DNA of 64,000 nt from Megamonas sp. UBA1796 (lineage in GTDB: Bacteria > Bacillota > Negativicutes > Selenomonadales > Selenomonadaceae): contig DCFU01000048.1 of the NCBI GenBank assembly GCA_002319795.1, positions 87,446 through 151,445 on the forward strand. Reading direction: 5' to 3'. Positions 35,409 through 43,186 of this stretch are shown here, piece after piece. Position numbers and translations under genes: made by a program. A model generated the notes under the pieces. The model worked only from the letters and a program-made list of their open reading frames with translations, did not search any database and was not told the DNA's origin. Position 1 is the first letter of the stretch, and every line of letters starts with the position of its first letter.

Positions 35409-37850
35409 TTGCAAAGCAATTTTTTATATGATCTGTATTCTGATTTTGGCGGCGGTTATACCTATCTATGGACAATGCCAGATAAAAAAACGTATTGGTT
35501 CAATTCTGGACGCTTGGACGAGATGCAGAAACAGGCAGGAGAGCTGTCGGAAGCTGGCAAGGATGTATATTTTGGCGTTGGCATAACCAAGGATCCTAAA
35601 TTCCTGGGCCGGGCAAAATCTGCAGATGTCTGTGGACTGCCGGGGCTATGGATTGACATTGATTTCAAAGATGCTGCTGCGCATGCGCAGACAGACCTTC
35701 CTGAAACATTAGAGGAGATTATCTCACGTATTCCGCTGGCACCCAGCATCCTTGTCCATTCGGGACATGGGGTGCATCTTTACTGGCTGCTCCGTGAACC
35801 ATGGATATTTGATGATGCTGCGGAACGTCAGGCAGCCGAAAAGCTGCTCCATGGCTTCCAGGCATACATCAAGCAGCAGCTTGGCTATAAGATTGATTCG
35901 ACGCATGACCTGGCACGTGTCCTGCGGTTGCCAGGCACGAAAAATTATAAGAATGAACCAGTCGATGTGCGTGTTCTCAAGGAAGATACAGCGCAGCTTC
36001 GGTATAACCCGGAAGATTTTGAACCCTTCACGGTACCGGATATAGCTATCGGCGACTATGAAGAACATGGGCGTTTCAAACGGTTGCCGACCGATGGCAT
36101 TGCACAGATAGCCATCGACAATTGTCAATTCCTGCAGCATTGCCGTGACCATGCAGAGAGACTGACCTATTATGAATGGCTGGCCATGGTCAGTAATATT
36201 GCCCGCTGCAAGAATGGTCCGGAAGCCGTACATGAGCTTTCAGCACCATACCCTAAATATTCCGCCAAAGAAACGGACAAAAAGATACAGAACGTGCTCA
36301 ATATGAATGGCCCGCTGACCTGTCGGTATATCCAGCAGCATTGTAACTTTATGGACTGCCCTTCCGGAGGCTGCGGTGTAAAAGCACCATGTGCGTTCTC
36401 GCTCCGGAATGGGGATACGGTACCGCCGGCGGCAGGTATCGATTCGGTTGTAACGGGAGAGAAGGATATCCCGCATGAGCCGCTTACGGATATGGGCAAC
36501 GCAGAGCGCTTTTTCAGGCAGCACAGCCATCACCTTAAGTACTGCCCGCAATTTGGCACCTGGCTTATCTGGGATGGCATACGCCACAAAATAGATGATA
36601 CTGGGCAGATTATCAGCTACGCAAAGGAGACTGTCCGCAGCTTCCATGAGGATATACTCCATGAAATGGATCCGGATAAACGCAAGCGGCTTTTTATGCA
36701 CGCGCAAAAGTCGGAATCCCTGCCGCGCATTAAGGCCATGCTGGAACTGTCGCAGCATATGTTTGCGGTCCATGTCGATGAGCTTGACCAGAACAAATGG
36801 CTGCTCAATGTAAAGAATGGCTGCATCAATCTCAAAACAGGCCAGCTCCTGCCGCACGACCAGGAGCAGCTCATCACGAAGCTGGCGCCAGTTACCTACG
36901 ATGCGGATGCTGCCTGTCCGCGTTTCATGCAATTCATGACGGATGTCTTTGACCACAATGCCAACATCATCCAGTTCATGCAGCGTCTGCTGGGGTATTC
37001 GCTTACGGGCGATACTTCCGAACAGGTCATGGCTTTTGCCTATGGGGCACAGGGGAGCAATGGGAAATCAACGCTCCTGGAACTCTTCCTCAATATCCTG
37101 GGGGATTACGGCGAGACTACGGCCAGTGACACCTTTACGCTCAAGCACAATGAAGGTATTCCAAATGATATTGCCCGTTTGAGAGGTGCCCGCTTCGTAA
37201 AGATTTCGGAGCTAAAGGAAAATACCAAGCTCAATGAGGCCCTTATCAAACAGATCACCGGGCAGGATAAGCTGACGGCCAGATTCCTCAGGCAGGAGTT
37301 CTTCAGCTTTATGCCGGCGTTCAAATTGATGATTCTCACGAACCATAAGCCGAGGCTGACCGGGGATGATCCGGCGCTATGGCGGCGTATTGTGCTGATT
37401 CCATTCTTACAGCGATTCACGGGCGAACGTAAGGATAAGCATCTGCCGGAGAAGCTCGCAAAGGAATGGTCCGGAATCCTGAACTGGTGCCTGACAGGAT
37501 GTCTGGAATGGCAGCGCATCGGATTGGAGCCGCCGGAAGAAGTCCGTCAGGCAACCAAAGAATACCAGAGTGAGAGTGATGTACTCAACAACTGGGTCAG
37601 CGATTGCTGCCTGGCACGGCCCAATCTGCAGACTAAAACGGCGATGCTGTTTAATTCCTATGAAAGCTGGTGTGAAGAGAATGCGGAACGAAATTATCTC
37701 AGCCGGAATAAATTTACGCAAAAACTGGTTGAAAAGGGATTTGAAGTCCATAGGGGTACAAAAGGGGTTCGTTTTATCCGGGGTCTTGCTCTGCTGGACT
37801 TGGAAAGGGATATTGATTTGTCGGTGCAGGATGCGGAAAGACCGTTCTGA
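35409..37850 (+). CDS. phage primase-helicase (P4/D5 type, SF3)
   Basis: This 813-residue protein starts at TTG 35409 after GGGCGGTGAG. The N-terminal primase-like half contains GLWIDIDFKD, LVHSGHGVHLYWLL and DLARVLRLPGTKNYK, an AEP-type primase pattern. A D5_N region follows (about residues 355-490), then SF3 helicase Walker A GAQGSNGKSTLL (~545), Walker B region RFVKISEL and sensor LMILTNHKPRL. It should load at the phage origin, unwind it and prime synthesis. The repeats directly downstream fit an origin. Confidence 0.93.
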   Translation: MQSNFLYDLYSDFGGGYTYLWTMPDKKTYWFNSGRLDEMQKQAGELSEAGKDVYFGVGITKDPKFLGRAKSADVCGLPGLWIDIDFKDAAAHAQTDLPETLEEIISRIPLAPSILVHSGHGVHLYWLLREPWIFDDAAERQAAEKLLHGFQAYIKQQLGYKIDSTHDLARVLRLPGTKNYKNEPVDVRVLKEDTAQLRYNPEDFEPFTVPDIAIGDYEEHGRFKRLPTDGIAQIAIDNCQFLQHCRDHAERLTYYEWLAMVSNIARCKNGPEAVHELSAPYPKYSAKETDKKIQNVLNMNGPLTCRYIQQHCNFMDCPSGGCGVKAPCAFSLRNGDTVPPAAGIDSVVTGEKDIPHEPLTDMGNAERFFRQHSHHLKYCPQFGTWLIWDGIRHKIDDTGQIISYAKETVRSFHEDILHEMDPDKRKRLFMHAQKSESLPRIKAMLELSQHMFAVHVDELDQNKWLLNVKNGCINLKTGQLLPHDQEQLITKLAPVTYDADAACPRFMQFMTDVFDHNANIIQFMQRLLGYSLTGDTSEQVMAFAYGAQGSNGKSTLLELFLNILGDYGETTASDTFTLKHNEGIPNDIARLRGARFVKISELKENTKLNEALIKQITGQDKLTARFLRQEFFSFMPAFKLMILTNHKPRLTGDDPALWRRIVLIPFLQRFTGERKDKHLPEKLAKEWSGILNWCLTGCLEWQRIGLEPPEEVRQATKEYQSESDVLNNWVSDCCLARPNLQTKTAMLFNSYESWCEENAERNYLSRNKFTQKLVEKGFEVHRGTKGVRFIRGLALLDLERDIDLSVQDAERPF

Positions 37851-38163
37851 TTTAGTAGAAAATAGAGTTGTTTGGGTGACACAATGACGCAAGTGACGCA
37901 ATAGTTCGGTTCTCTCTCATAAGAAACAAAAACCAAAATTAACCGGATTGTTGTGGCACCTGTGGCACCCATAACCTTGAAACTTAGGAATGACGCTGGT
38001 TTGGAGTGGGTGACGCAACTTTGATGGGTGACGCATCTCATTATTCTGATAATTTATTTTATAGACTATTAGACCTAAATTTTCATAATTGTTTCCGTAA
38101 AGGTGTGTCACCCATACAAGGGAAAAATAGGGTTGGAGCACCCGGAAAGAGGGGTTTGGTTTT
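37851..38163. other. non-coding stretch after the primase gene
   Basis: About 310 bases without a supported gene. It carries the GTGACGCA repeat cluster listed separately and an AT-rich segment (38041-38100), consistent with an origin region. Confidence 0.5.
37874..38113. repeat. iteron-like GTGACGCA repeats, candidate phage replication origin
   Basis: Copies of GTGACGCA or close variants occur at about 37875 (GTGACACA), 37885 (ATGACGCA), 37893 (GTGACGCA), 37990 (ATGACGCT), 38009 and 38027 (both GGGTGACGCA), with an inverted copy GTGTCACCC near 38105. Two GTGGCACC copies lie near 37953 and 37961. An AT-rich stretch lies at 38041-38100. The position just after the primase-helicase gene fits an origin. 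Confidence 0.5.
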
Positions 38164-38502
38164 ATGTCTAAAATTGAGTCGAAATATGACCCGATTTTCC
38201 ATGGTTATATCATGGAAGATACTTATGGGTGTCTTTCACCGGAGGACAGTAAACAGTGGATGAAGATGTTTTACTGGAGTGAGAAATATGTCAGCAAAAA
38301 TTTTTGTGACCGGTTGCAGTATATACGGAATTGCGGTTCCAAGCTGGTTCGCAATGCAAAATATGGTTATATCATCCGGCCTGTGCTTGGTGTATATGGA
38401 TGGAAAAATAAGGCTGTGTATGAACAGAACCGTAAGATTCTGGTTCCTTATCAGCGATTGCTTGTTCTGATGCTGAAGAAGCTGCGTGAAATTTATCCGT
38501 GA
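38164..38502 (+). CDS. phage hypothetical protein
   Basis: This 112-residue basic protein starts at ATG 38164 after AAAGAGGGG. It has many aromatic and lysine/arginine residues (YGWKNKAVYEQNRKILVPYQ) and no recognisable motif. It is the first gene after the putative origin. Confidence 0.55.
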   Translation: MSKIESKYDPIFHGYIMEDTYGCLSPEDSKQWMKMFYWSEKYVSKNFCDRLQYIRNCGSKLVRNAKYGYIIRPVLGVYGWKNKAVYEQNRKILVPYQRLLVLMLKKLREIYP

Positions 38503-38517
38503 ATGGAGGAAGTTATT

Positions 38518-38751
38518 ATGAAAAATACGCTTGGAGATTTAAACAATCATTTATTTGCCCAGCTTGAACGCTTGGGAGACGAAGAACTCACGGGAGATAA
38601 GCTGGCAGAAGAAATCAAAAGGTCTGAGGCTGTGACGGATGTGGCTACACAGATCATAGCGAACGGAGCACTGGTATTGAAAGCAAAAGTGGCCTATGAG
38701 GACAACCTGAGTGCGGATCCAGAGGCAAGGCCGAAGATGCTGGAGGGATAA
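38518..38751 (+). CDS. small acidic phage protein
   Basis: This 77-residue protein is assigned to ATG 38518 after GGAGGAAG. It is mostly helical: NNHLFAQLERLGDEELTGDK, then LAEEIKRSEAVTDVATQIIA. Small proteins of this kind are often found next to phage HNH genes. Function unknown. Confidence 0.6.
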   Translation: MKNTLGDLNNHLFAQLERLGDEELTGDKLAEEIKRSEAVTDVATQIIANGALVLKAKVAYEDNLSADPEARPKMLEG

Positions 38752-38752
38752 A

Positions 38753-39358
38753 ATGGCAGATAAACTTTTATCTCCAGAGCAGGCAGAATATCTAAAGCAG
38801 CATGTAAAAAATATTTCAAATAGCGATCTTGCAGATTTGATGAATCAGCGCTTCGGGTTATCCCTGACACGCCGACAAATCAATACTTACAAGAAGAACC
38901 ATAAGCTCCGCAGCGGTCTTGACGGGCGTTTTCCTAAAGGAAATATTCCCCCAAATAAAGGTAAGAAATTCCCCAATATGCCCCATAATGCTGGGATGTT
39001 TACAAAAGGTCAGAGACCGCATAATCATCTCCCTATAGGAACGGAGCTGATAAAATCCGATGGTTATATCTGGGTGAAAATTAAAGAACCAAATAAATGG
39101 CGGCAGAAACATGTGCTGCTATGGGAAGAAGTGCATGGCAGGAAGCCGCGGGGAATGAAGCTGTTGTTTGCGGATGGAGACAGGCAGAATTTTTCCATGG
39201 ACAATATCATTTTGGTGAGCAGTGAGGAAGTACTGATAATGAACCGCAAATCCCTGATTATGCAGGATAGGGAGCTTACGAAGTCGGGCGTGTTGCTGGC
39301 GAAGGTGTATGCGAAGATGAGCCGGAGAAAAAGAGAGAGGAAAAGTCATCATAAATGA
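38753..39358 (+). CDS. HNH endonuclease
   Basis: This 201-residue protein starts at ATG 38753. The N-terminal helix-turn-helix-like part (SDLADLMNQRFGLSLTRRQI) precedes the HNH_3 core: YIWVKIKEPNKWRQKHVLLW, EEVHGRKPRGMKLLFADGDR and NFSMDNIILVS. This family occurs as homing-type or packaging-associated nucleases. It lies among small early genes, far from the terminase, so a free-standing homing-like nuclease is possible. Confidence 0.85.
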   Translation: MADKLLSPEQAEYLKQHVKNISNSDLADLMNQRFGLSLTRRQINTYKKNHKLRSGLDGRFPKGNIPPNKGKKFPNMPHNAGMFTKGQRPHNHLPIGTELIKSDGYIWVKIKEPNKWRQKHVLLWEEVHGRKPRGMKLLFADGDRQNFSMDNIILVSSEEVLIMNRKSLIMQDRELTKSGVLLAKVYAKMSRRKRERKSHHK

Positions 39359-39579
39359 AAATAAATACGAGCATCCAGCTGATGAGGAAATATGCAGCCT
39401 GTCCTGCTTGCGGGAATTCACTGTTAGGCAATGGCAATGGGACGCTGGTAGTTGACGATGACAGGTTTGTCCGGTCTTGCAGGTGTGGCTGGCATGTGGA
39501 GCTTGGGCCGGAGGGAATTAAGCGATTTGAGGAAGCGGCGAAGCAAGGAGGCCCACCAGTCAGGCAGGAAACAACATAA
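39355..39579 (+). CDS. DUF3797-like zinc-binding phage protein
   Basis: This 74-residue protein overlaps the HNH stop (ATGA). CPACG and SCRCGW provide four cysteines for one zinc, separated by NGNGTLVVDDDRFVR. This spacing and the N-terminal MRKYAACPACGNS match DUF3797. Function unknown. Confidence 0.65.
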   Translation: MKINTSIQLMRKYAACPACGNSLLGNGNGTLVVDDDRFVRSCRCGWHVELGPEGIKRFEEAAKQGGPPVRQETT

Positions 39580-39597
39580 ATAAAGGGAGGGCTAACC

Positions 39598-39885
39598 ATG
39601 CTGGAAGAAATCAAGAAAAATATTGAGGATATGAAGGTCAAGTCGGATGCCTATTTGGAGGGCTATAGCGATGCCGTGCGTGATGTGGAGGAGCTGCTGG
39701 AGAAGCGGACAGGCAGGGAAACAACTCAGCTGAAGCCGTGCGAATGCGGAAATACTTTTTGTATCGTTCGAGTGAGCGTGCACGGTTATTATGTGGGGTG
39801 CAGCAAATGTGGAAAAGAGACGGCATGCTATATGACGAAAAAGCAGGCTGTTGAAGATTGGAACAGGAGGAATGAAAAATGTTAA
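39598..39885 (+). CDS. Lar-like zinc-ribbon phage protein
   Basis: This 95-residue protein starts at ATG 39598 after GGGAGGG. The N-terminal helix is followed by a zinc ribbon, LKPCECGN...VGCSKCGKE, and KKQAVEDWNRR, the pattern of restriction-alleviation (Lar-type) proteins. It may help the phage evade host restriction, but many such proteins are untested. Confidence 0.6.
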   Translation: MLEEIKKNIEDMKVKSDAYLEGYSDAVRDVEELLEKRTGRETTQLKPCECGNTFCIVRVSVHGYYVGCSKCGKETACYMTKKQAVEDWNRRNEKC

Positions 39886-40172
39886 AAGTTACGGGCGCTT
39901 CGGATGATCTGATTGAACTTGAGGGAGATTTAAACGAGGAATGGGATAGGTTTGATTCAGCAGGCGATTACCTTGCGTTTTCGGATGGGACGGTGCTCTT
40001 CGCGAAGTATGACGATGATGGCATATGGCGTTTTACACCCTATGCTGTTGGTACGCTGTACGACCATGTTGTGCAAGGCGTTGTTGCGGATGATACCTTT
40101 GATGTGGTGCGTTTTAAGGATGGAATCAAGTGGTGCGTATGTGGAAAGGATTATGTTCATGCGGGCCATTGA
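39879..40172 (+). CDS. phage hypothetical protein, beta-rich
   Basis: This 97-residue acidic protein overlaps the previous stop. Repeated beta strands such as GDYLAFSDGTVLFAKYDDDG and VVADDTFDVVRFKDGIKWCV suggest a small barrel. No family recognised. Confidence 0.6.
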   Translation: MLKVTGASDDLIELEGDLNEEWDRFDSAGDYLAFSDGTVLFAKYDDDGIWRFTPYAVGTLYDHVVQGVVADDTFDVVRFKDGIKWCVCGKDYVHAGH

Positions 40173-40317
40173 TAAAATTAGGCGCCTACCGTTCCGTGTA
40201 CAGCCTGTGTCGCATATTGTTAAGCGGCACAGGCGTAAGCGGGAGGCTGAGGAGCAGCATTTTAAGAATGTGCTGAGCGATGCGGTTGGAGAAGAATCTT
40301 CGGAGAGAGGGAGCTGA
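40159..40317 (+). CDS. small basic phage protein
   Basis: A 52-residue ORF is assigned to ATG 40159, nine bases after AAAGGA. It overlaps the previous stop. Arg/Lys-rich: HIVKRHRRKREAEEQHFKNV. Unknown function. Confidence 0.5.
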   Translation: MRAIDKIRRLPFRVQPVSHIVKRHRRKREAEEQHFKNVLSDAVGEESSERGS

Positions 40318-40323
40318 TTTGAA

Positions 40324-40608
40324 ATGGACGGGATGACAGATACAGAATTTGAGATAGCTGTTCGGGTTGGTCTGCAGCGTAGCGATGCAATCCAATTTGT
40401 TGTGGTATATGAGAGTCCAAAGGATTACCCTGGTCAATACGTGGCAAGAGCACATTTCGTCGGTCAGGGATTACGCTGGGCATCGGCAGACACCTTTATA
40501 GTACGCGATAGTATTGCTGGTATAAGGCGCCTGATAGCTCCCCTGGGGATGTGTAGAATCAATCGGGATATCAAGGACGACGCTGTGATTGTGGAATCGT
40601 GGATATGA
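40324..40608 (+). CDS. phage hypothetical protein
   Basis: This 94-residue protein starts at ATG 40324 after GAGAGGGAG. An alpha/beta pattern with QFVVVYESPKDYPGQYVARA is visible. No motif recognised. Confidence 0.6.
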   Translation: MDGMTDTEFEIAVRVGLQRSDAIQFVVVYESPKDYPGQYVARAHFVGQGLRWASADTFIVRDSIAGIRRLIAPLGMCRINRDIKDDAVIVESWI

Positions 40609-40623
40609 AGGGAGCTGGTCTGA

Positions 40624-40986
40624 TTGGATATATCGGAAATCATAGCGCAGTTTCTCGCCCTGGTGCGTGAAAACGGCGGACGGTACGCAGGCAGCTTGGA
40701 ACGCATCAAGCTGCAGGATGCCCGGACGCAGGATATACTGCATGATATTGAGCTTAACGAGCACACGGATGCAGAGCTGCTGGCGCTGACGCAGGAATTG
40801 GCGGCTGTCCGGCGGGAGCGCCGTATCGATAAGGATGCTTTTGAAATAGCCGAAAAAATTAAACTCTGTATGGCTAGGCAGGAAATCCCTGTGGCCGTCA
40901 AGGCGTTTGAGCGGATGTTAGGCGATGTGCGGAAAGTGGAAGCGTATCATGAAAATCGTAGTTATCACAAAAAAATAATTCTGTAA
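40624..40986 (+). CDS. phage hypothetical helical protein
   Basis: This 120-residue protein starts at TTG 40624 after AAGGGAG. Mostly helical and charged: ELLALTQELAAVRRERRIDK, then DAFEIAEKIKLCMARQEIPV. It lies near the end of the early block, where late-gene regulators often sit, but nothing in the sequence proves that. A tiny 22-codon ORF (41000-41068) follows. Confidence 0.55.
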   Translation: MDISEIIAQFLALVRENGGRYAGSLERIKLQDARTQDILHDIELNEHTDAELLALTQELAAVRRERRIDKDAFEIAEKIKLCMARQEIPVAVKAFERMLGDVRKVEAYHENRSYHKKIIL

Positions 40987-41073
40987 GGGGATAATCAGTG
41001 TGAAAAAATATAACGTTGAGATTTTGAGTCTGCAGCTAAAGACAAAGTGGAAGTTACGGAGGATATAAGGATT

Positions 41074-41385
41074 ATGCGAAGAAAAAGAAATCCGCGTTGG
41101 TGTGAGGAATGCAAGTGCGTAATGGTTTATGATAAAGAAAATGATAGGTATATTTGTCCAAAATGCCATGGCATATTTTATCCTGGCGATAAAGATGATC
41201 CGCATATTGAAAACGATGTAATCACAACGTTAATGCGGGAGAAGTACAAGGCTAACCTGCCGCCAGTTGATCCTTTGCCAGCGGGGGAGGCACTAAAAGG
41301 GGCAGGTGGCGGAAGCAGTAAAGGGAGAAGCCGAAAAGGTGAAATGAAGAAAAAATCTTTAAATCAGCTTTATAAAGAGCTTTAA
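41074..41385 (+). CDS. zinc-ribbon phage protein
   Basis: This 103-residue protein is assigned to ATG 41074 (GTG 41047 is an alternative). An N-terminal zinc ribbon CEECKCVMV...CPKCHG is followed by a Gly/Lys-rich linker and a basic tail, KKKSLNQLYKEL. It is the last gene before the AT-rich cargo block. Confidence 0.6.
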   Translation: MRRKRNPRWCEECKCVMVYDKENDRYICPKCHGIFYPGDKDDPHIENDVITTLMREKYKANLPPVDPLPAGEALKGAGGGSSKGRSRKGEMKKKSLNQLYKEL

Positions 41386-41389
41386 GCGC

Positions 41390-41487
41390 TTGACACTTGA
41401 CTAGGATATGATAGAATTAGGATTGTAGTTGCGCCTATGTGATATAGAGTTTTGAGCCGTTCGATTAATTTCGGGCGGCTTTTTTTA
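41390..41487 (+). ncRNA. candidate small RNA with own promoter and terminator
   Basis: TTGACA (41390-41395), 16 bases, TAGAAT (41412-41417) form a good promoter. About 60 bases later a terminator, AGCCGTTCGA with TCGGGCGGCT followed by seven T residues (41455-41487), ends the transcript. No ORF lies between. This predicts an RNA of about 60-65 bases at the left edge of the cargo block. Confidence 0.45.
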
Positions 41488-41565
41488 GGTGCATATTTAT
41501 TTTAATTTCAAGCAGGAAAAATGTAATCTTTGTATAATATTGTTATTTATGGAGGTTGATTAGTT

Positions 41566-41739
41566 TTGGAAAATAAATATGAAATAAAATTATCAAGCCA
41601 GGAAGTACGCGACTTAAAGACAATCCTTAAGCTTGCGCGGAACTGGTTGCCCAATAAGGCAGTAGGAGCGCAGGCTGAAATGCTAGACTCTATTCATTGT
41701 ATGGCGGATAAGCTTGATGCCTTGCAGATTGACAAATAA
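41566..41739 (+). CDS. small phage cargo protein
   Basis: A 57-residue ORF starts at TTG 41566, nine bases after GGAGG. Helical: SSQEVRDLKTILKLARNWLP, then AEMLDSIHCMADKLDALQID. It is bounded by near-identical terminators at 41455 and 41811, so it is an independent cassette. Unknown function. Confidence 0.55.
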   Translation: MENKYEIKLSSQEVRDLKTILKLARNWLPNKAVGAQAEMLDSIHCMADKLDALQIDK

Positions 41740-41753
41740 ACGTAGGTTTTAAC

Positions 41754-41840
41754 GCAGGGCAAAACAAACGAGCCTTGCCGGATAATTCCCGGCGCCCTGC
41801 TTAAAATACAAGCCGTTCGATTGATTTCGAGCGGTTTTTT
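41754..41840 (+). ncRNA. candidate structured RNA ending in a terminator
   Basis: GCAGGGC (41754-41760) pairs with GCCCTGC (41794-41800). An inner stem, GCCGG (41777-41781) with CCGGC (41789-41793), stacks directly on it, leaving a 16-base A-rich one-sided loop. The terminator AGCCGTTCGA/TCGAGCGGTT with a T-run (41811-41840) follows. The compact fold is 14 bases after a stop codon. It is either a 3' element or an RNA of its own. Confidence 0.4.
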
Positions 41841-41909
41841 ACTAGCTTTTTATCAAACGAAAATTTATAATATATGTAATGAAGTTGCGGAAGTAAAGAG
41901 GGTTATATT

Positions 41910-42728
41910 ATGAATTGGATAGAGAATAAATGTGACTTAATTGTGAATGGATTGAAAGAACACTTTAATCAGTATAAAAAAACATTTATTGTTGTAAAAT
42001 GGATAGCAGGTATATTGATTATCAGTTTAGTTGTTTTTGAATTATATGAAATCGAACAATATTGTTATGCTAATGGTTGGTGTTATTATTTTTTTGATGT
42101 TTTGGTAAAGGCATTTAGTGGAATGGGAGCAATTTTAGCGGGAGTATTTGTTTATGTAAAATGGAGAGATGAAAAAACCAGAAAACTATATGCGAAGAGT
42201 TTATATAAAGTATATACACCTTTAATTAGCGTAATCATAAGGCAGGAAGAATATAGGCGAACTATTTGCCCTGATATTGAGCAATCGGCTGTTCCAATTT
42301 TATCTATAACAATAACCACAATAAGGCAGCACTTAACTTTTTCTTCTGGTGTTCAGTTTTCGCAGAGCAAAGAAGAACGTGATGGTTTATTGAGTAATAA
42401 ATTTTTTTTTAGAGCAATAAATTCAGATCAAGAGGCATATGGTTTGATGTCACCAACCTTGCTAAGCTACATTCGAAGTTATGGTCTTTTGGTATCACTG
42501 GAAGAAGAAAAGATCAAAAAATTATTGAACGACTATCCAGCATTTCAGTCAGACGAAAAAATGTATGGTCAAGCGATAGCTACTGAACAAGGAAAAGAAC
42601 TTTTAAAAATAGCCGGAAGACGGGTTGAGATAGAAAGTAAATTGATACTTGAAATTATTGAGGGATATAATAAATGCGTAGATAAATTGGGCATGTACAA
42701 AGATAAAATTAAGCTTTTGTCAAAATAA
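41910..42728 (+). CDS. AT-rich cargo membrane protein, unknown
   Basis: This 272-residue protein starts at ATG 41910. Two transmembrane segments (about 28-44 and 62-85) are followed by a ~185-residue cytoplasmic domain (RKLYAKSLYKVYTPLISVII; ESKLILEIIEGYNKC). The base composition is clearly more AT-rich than the phage core genes. It is flanked by intrinsic terminators, so it is a moron-type cassette. A two-span N-terminus with a large cytoplasmic domain is typical of exclusion or defence proteins, but no family is recognised. Confidence 0.65.
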   Translation: MNWIENKCDLIVNGLKEHFNQYKKTFIVVKWIAGILIISLVVFELYEIEQYCYANGWCYYFFDVLVKAFSGMGAILAGVFVYVKWRDEKTRKLYAKSLYKVYTPLISVIIRQEEYRRTICPDIEQSAVPILSITITTIRQHLTFSSGVQFSQSKEERDGLLSNKFFFRAINSDQEAYGLMSPTLLSYIRSYGLLVSLEEEKIKKLLNDYPAFQSDEKMYGQAIATEQGKELLKIAGRRVEIESKLILEIIEGYNKCVDKLGMYKDKIKLLSK

Positions 42729-42738
42729 ATTCTGAGTT

Positions 42739-42768
42739 AACCGTTCAATTAATTTTGAACGATTTTTT
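42739..42768 (+). terminator. terminator after the cargo membrane gene
   Basis: CGTTCAA-TTAAT-TTTGAACG followed by ATTTTTT. It shares the core of the terminators at 41455 and 41811. Confidence 0.7.
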
Positions 42769-42840
42769 CTTTACTTTAGATAGGAAAAGCCATTGGTTTG
42801 TCGAAGAGTTTAAAGACAAATATAAAGGGAGATGGCTTAT

Positions 42841-43125
42841 GTGGATATGAAAGTAGCAGTAATATTTAGTCAAAATGAAAAAGGTTTTTTAAATAATGAT
42901 GTTCATCAAGAATTGATAAATGAATTGTCAGGTACTATTGCTGAAAAATTAGTTATATATTCGGATGATGAAACTCTCTTAAAGAAATATCCTGGTACGA
43001 TGAATATACCTATTCTTTTGAAAAACGTTATAAATAATCCAAATGAGGCAGATATTAAGCGAGTTTTGCATACATTCACAAACAAGTTTCCAGAATACTA
43101 TGATTTACAAGTAAAAAAATATTAA
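42841..43125 (+). CDS. small AT-rich cargo protein
   Basis: A 94-residue protein is assigned to GTG 42841, nine bases after AAAGGGAG; ATG 42832 touches that site. Alpha/beta pattern: KVAVIFSQNEKGFLNND, then AEKLVIYSDDETLLKK. No family recognised. It directly precedes the DUF4238 gene and may pair with it. Confidence 0.55.
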   Translation: MDMKVAVIFSQNEKGFLNNDVHQELINELSGTIAEKLVIYSDDETLLKKYPGTMNIPILLKNVINNPNEADIKRVLHTFTNKFPEYYDLQVKKY

Positions 43126-43186
43126 ATATAGGAATCCTTAATGGTTACTTAAGAAATTTCAGTTAATAAGATAAGGAGATACTGCT

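Noticed and set aside
37874..38113. CRISPR array
   Set aside because: Repeats are 8-10 bases with irregular spacing and both orientations; no spacers of constant length and no cas genes.
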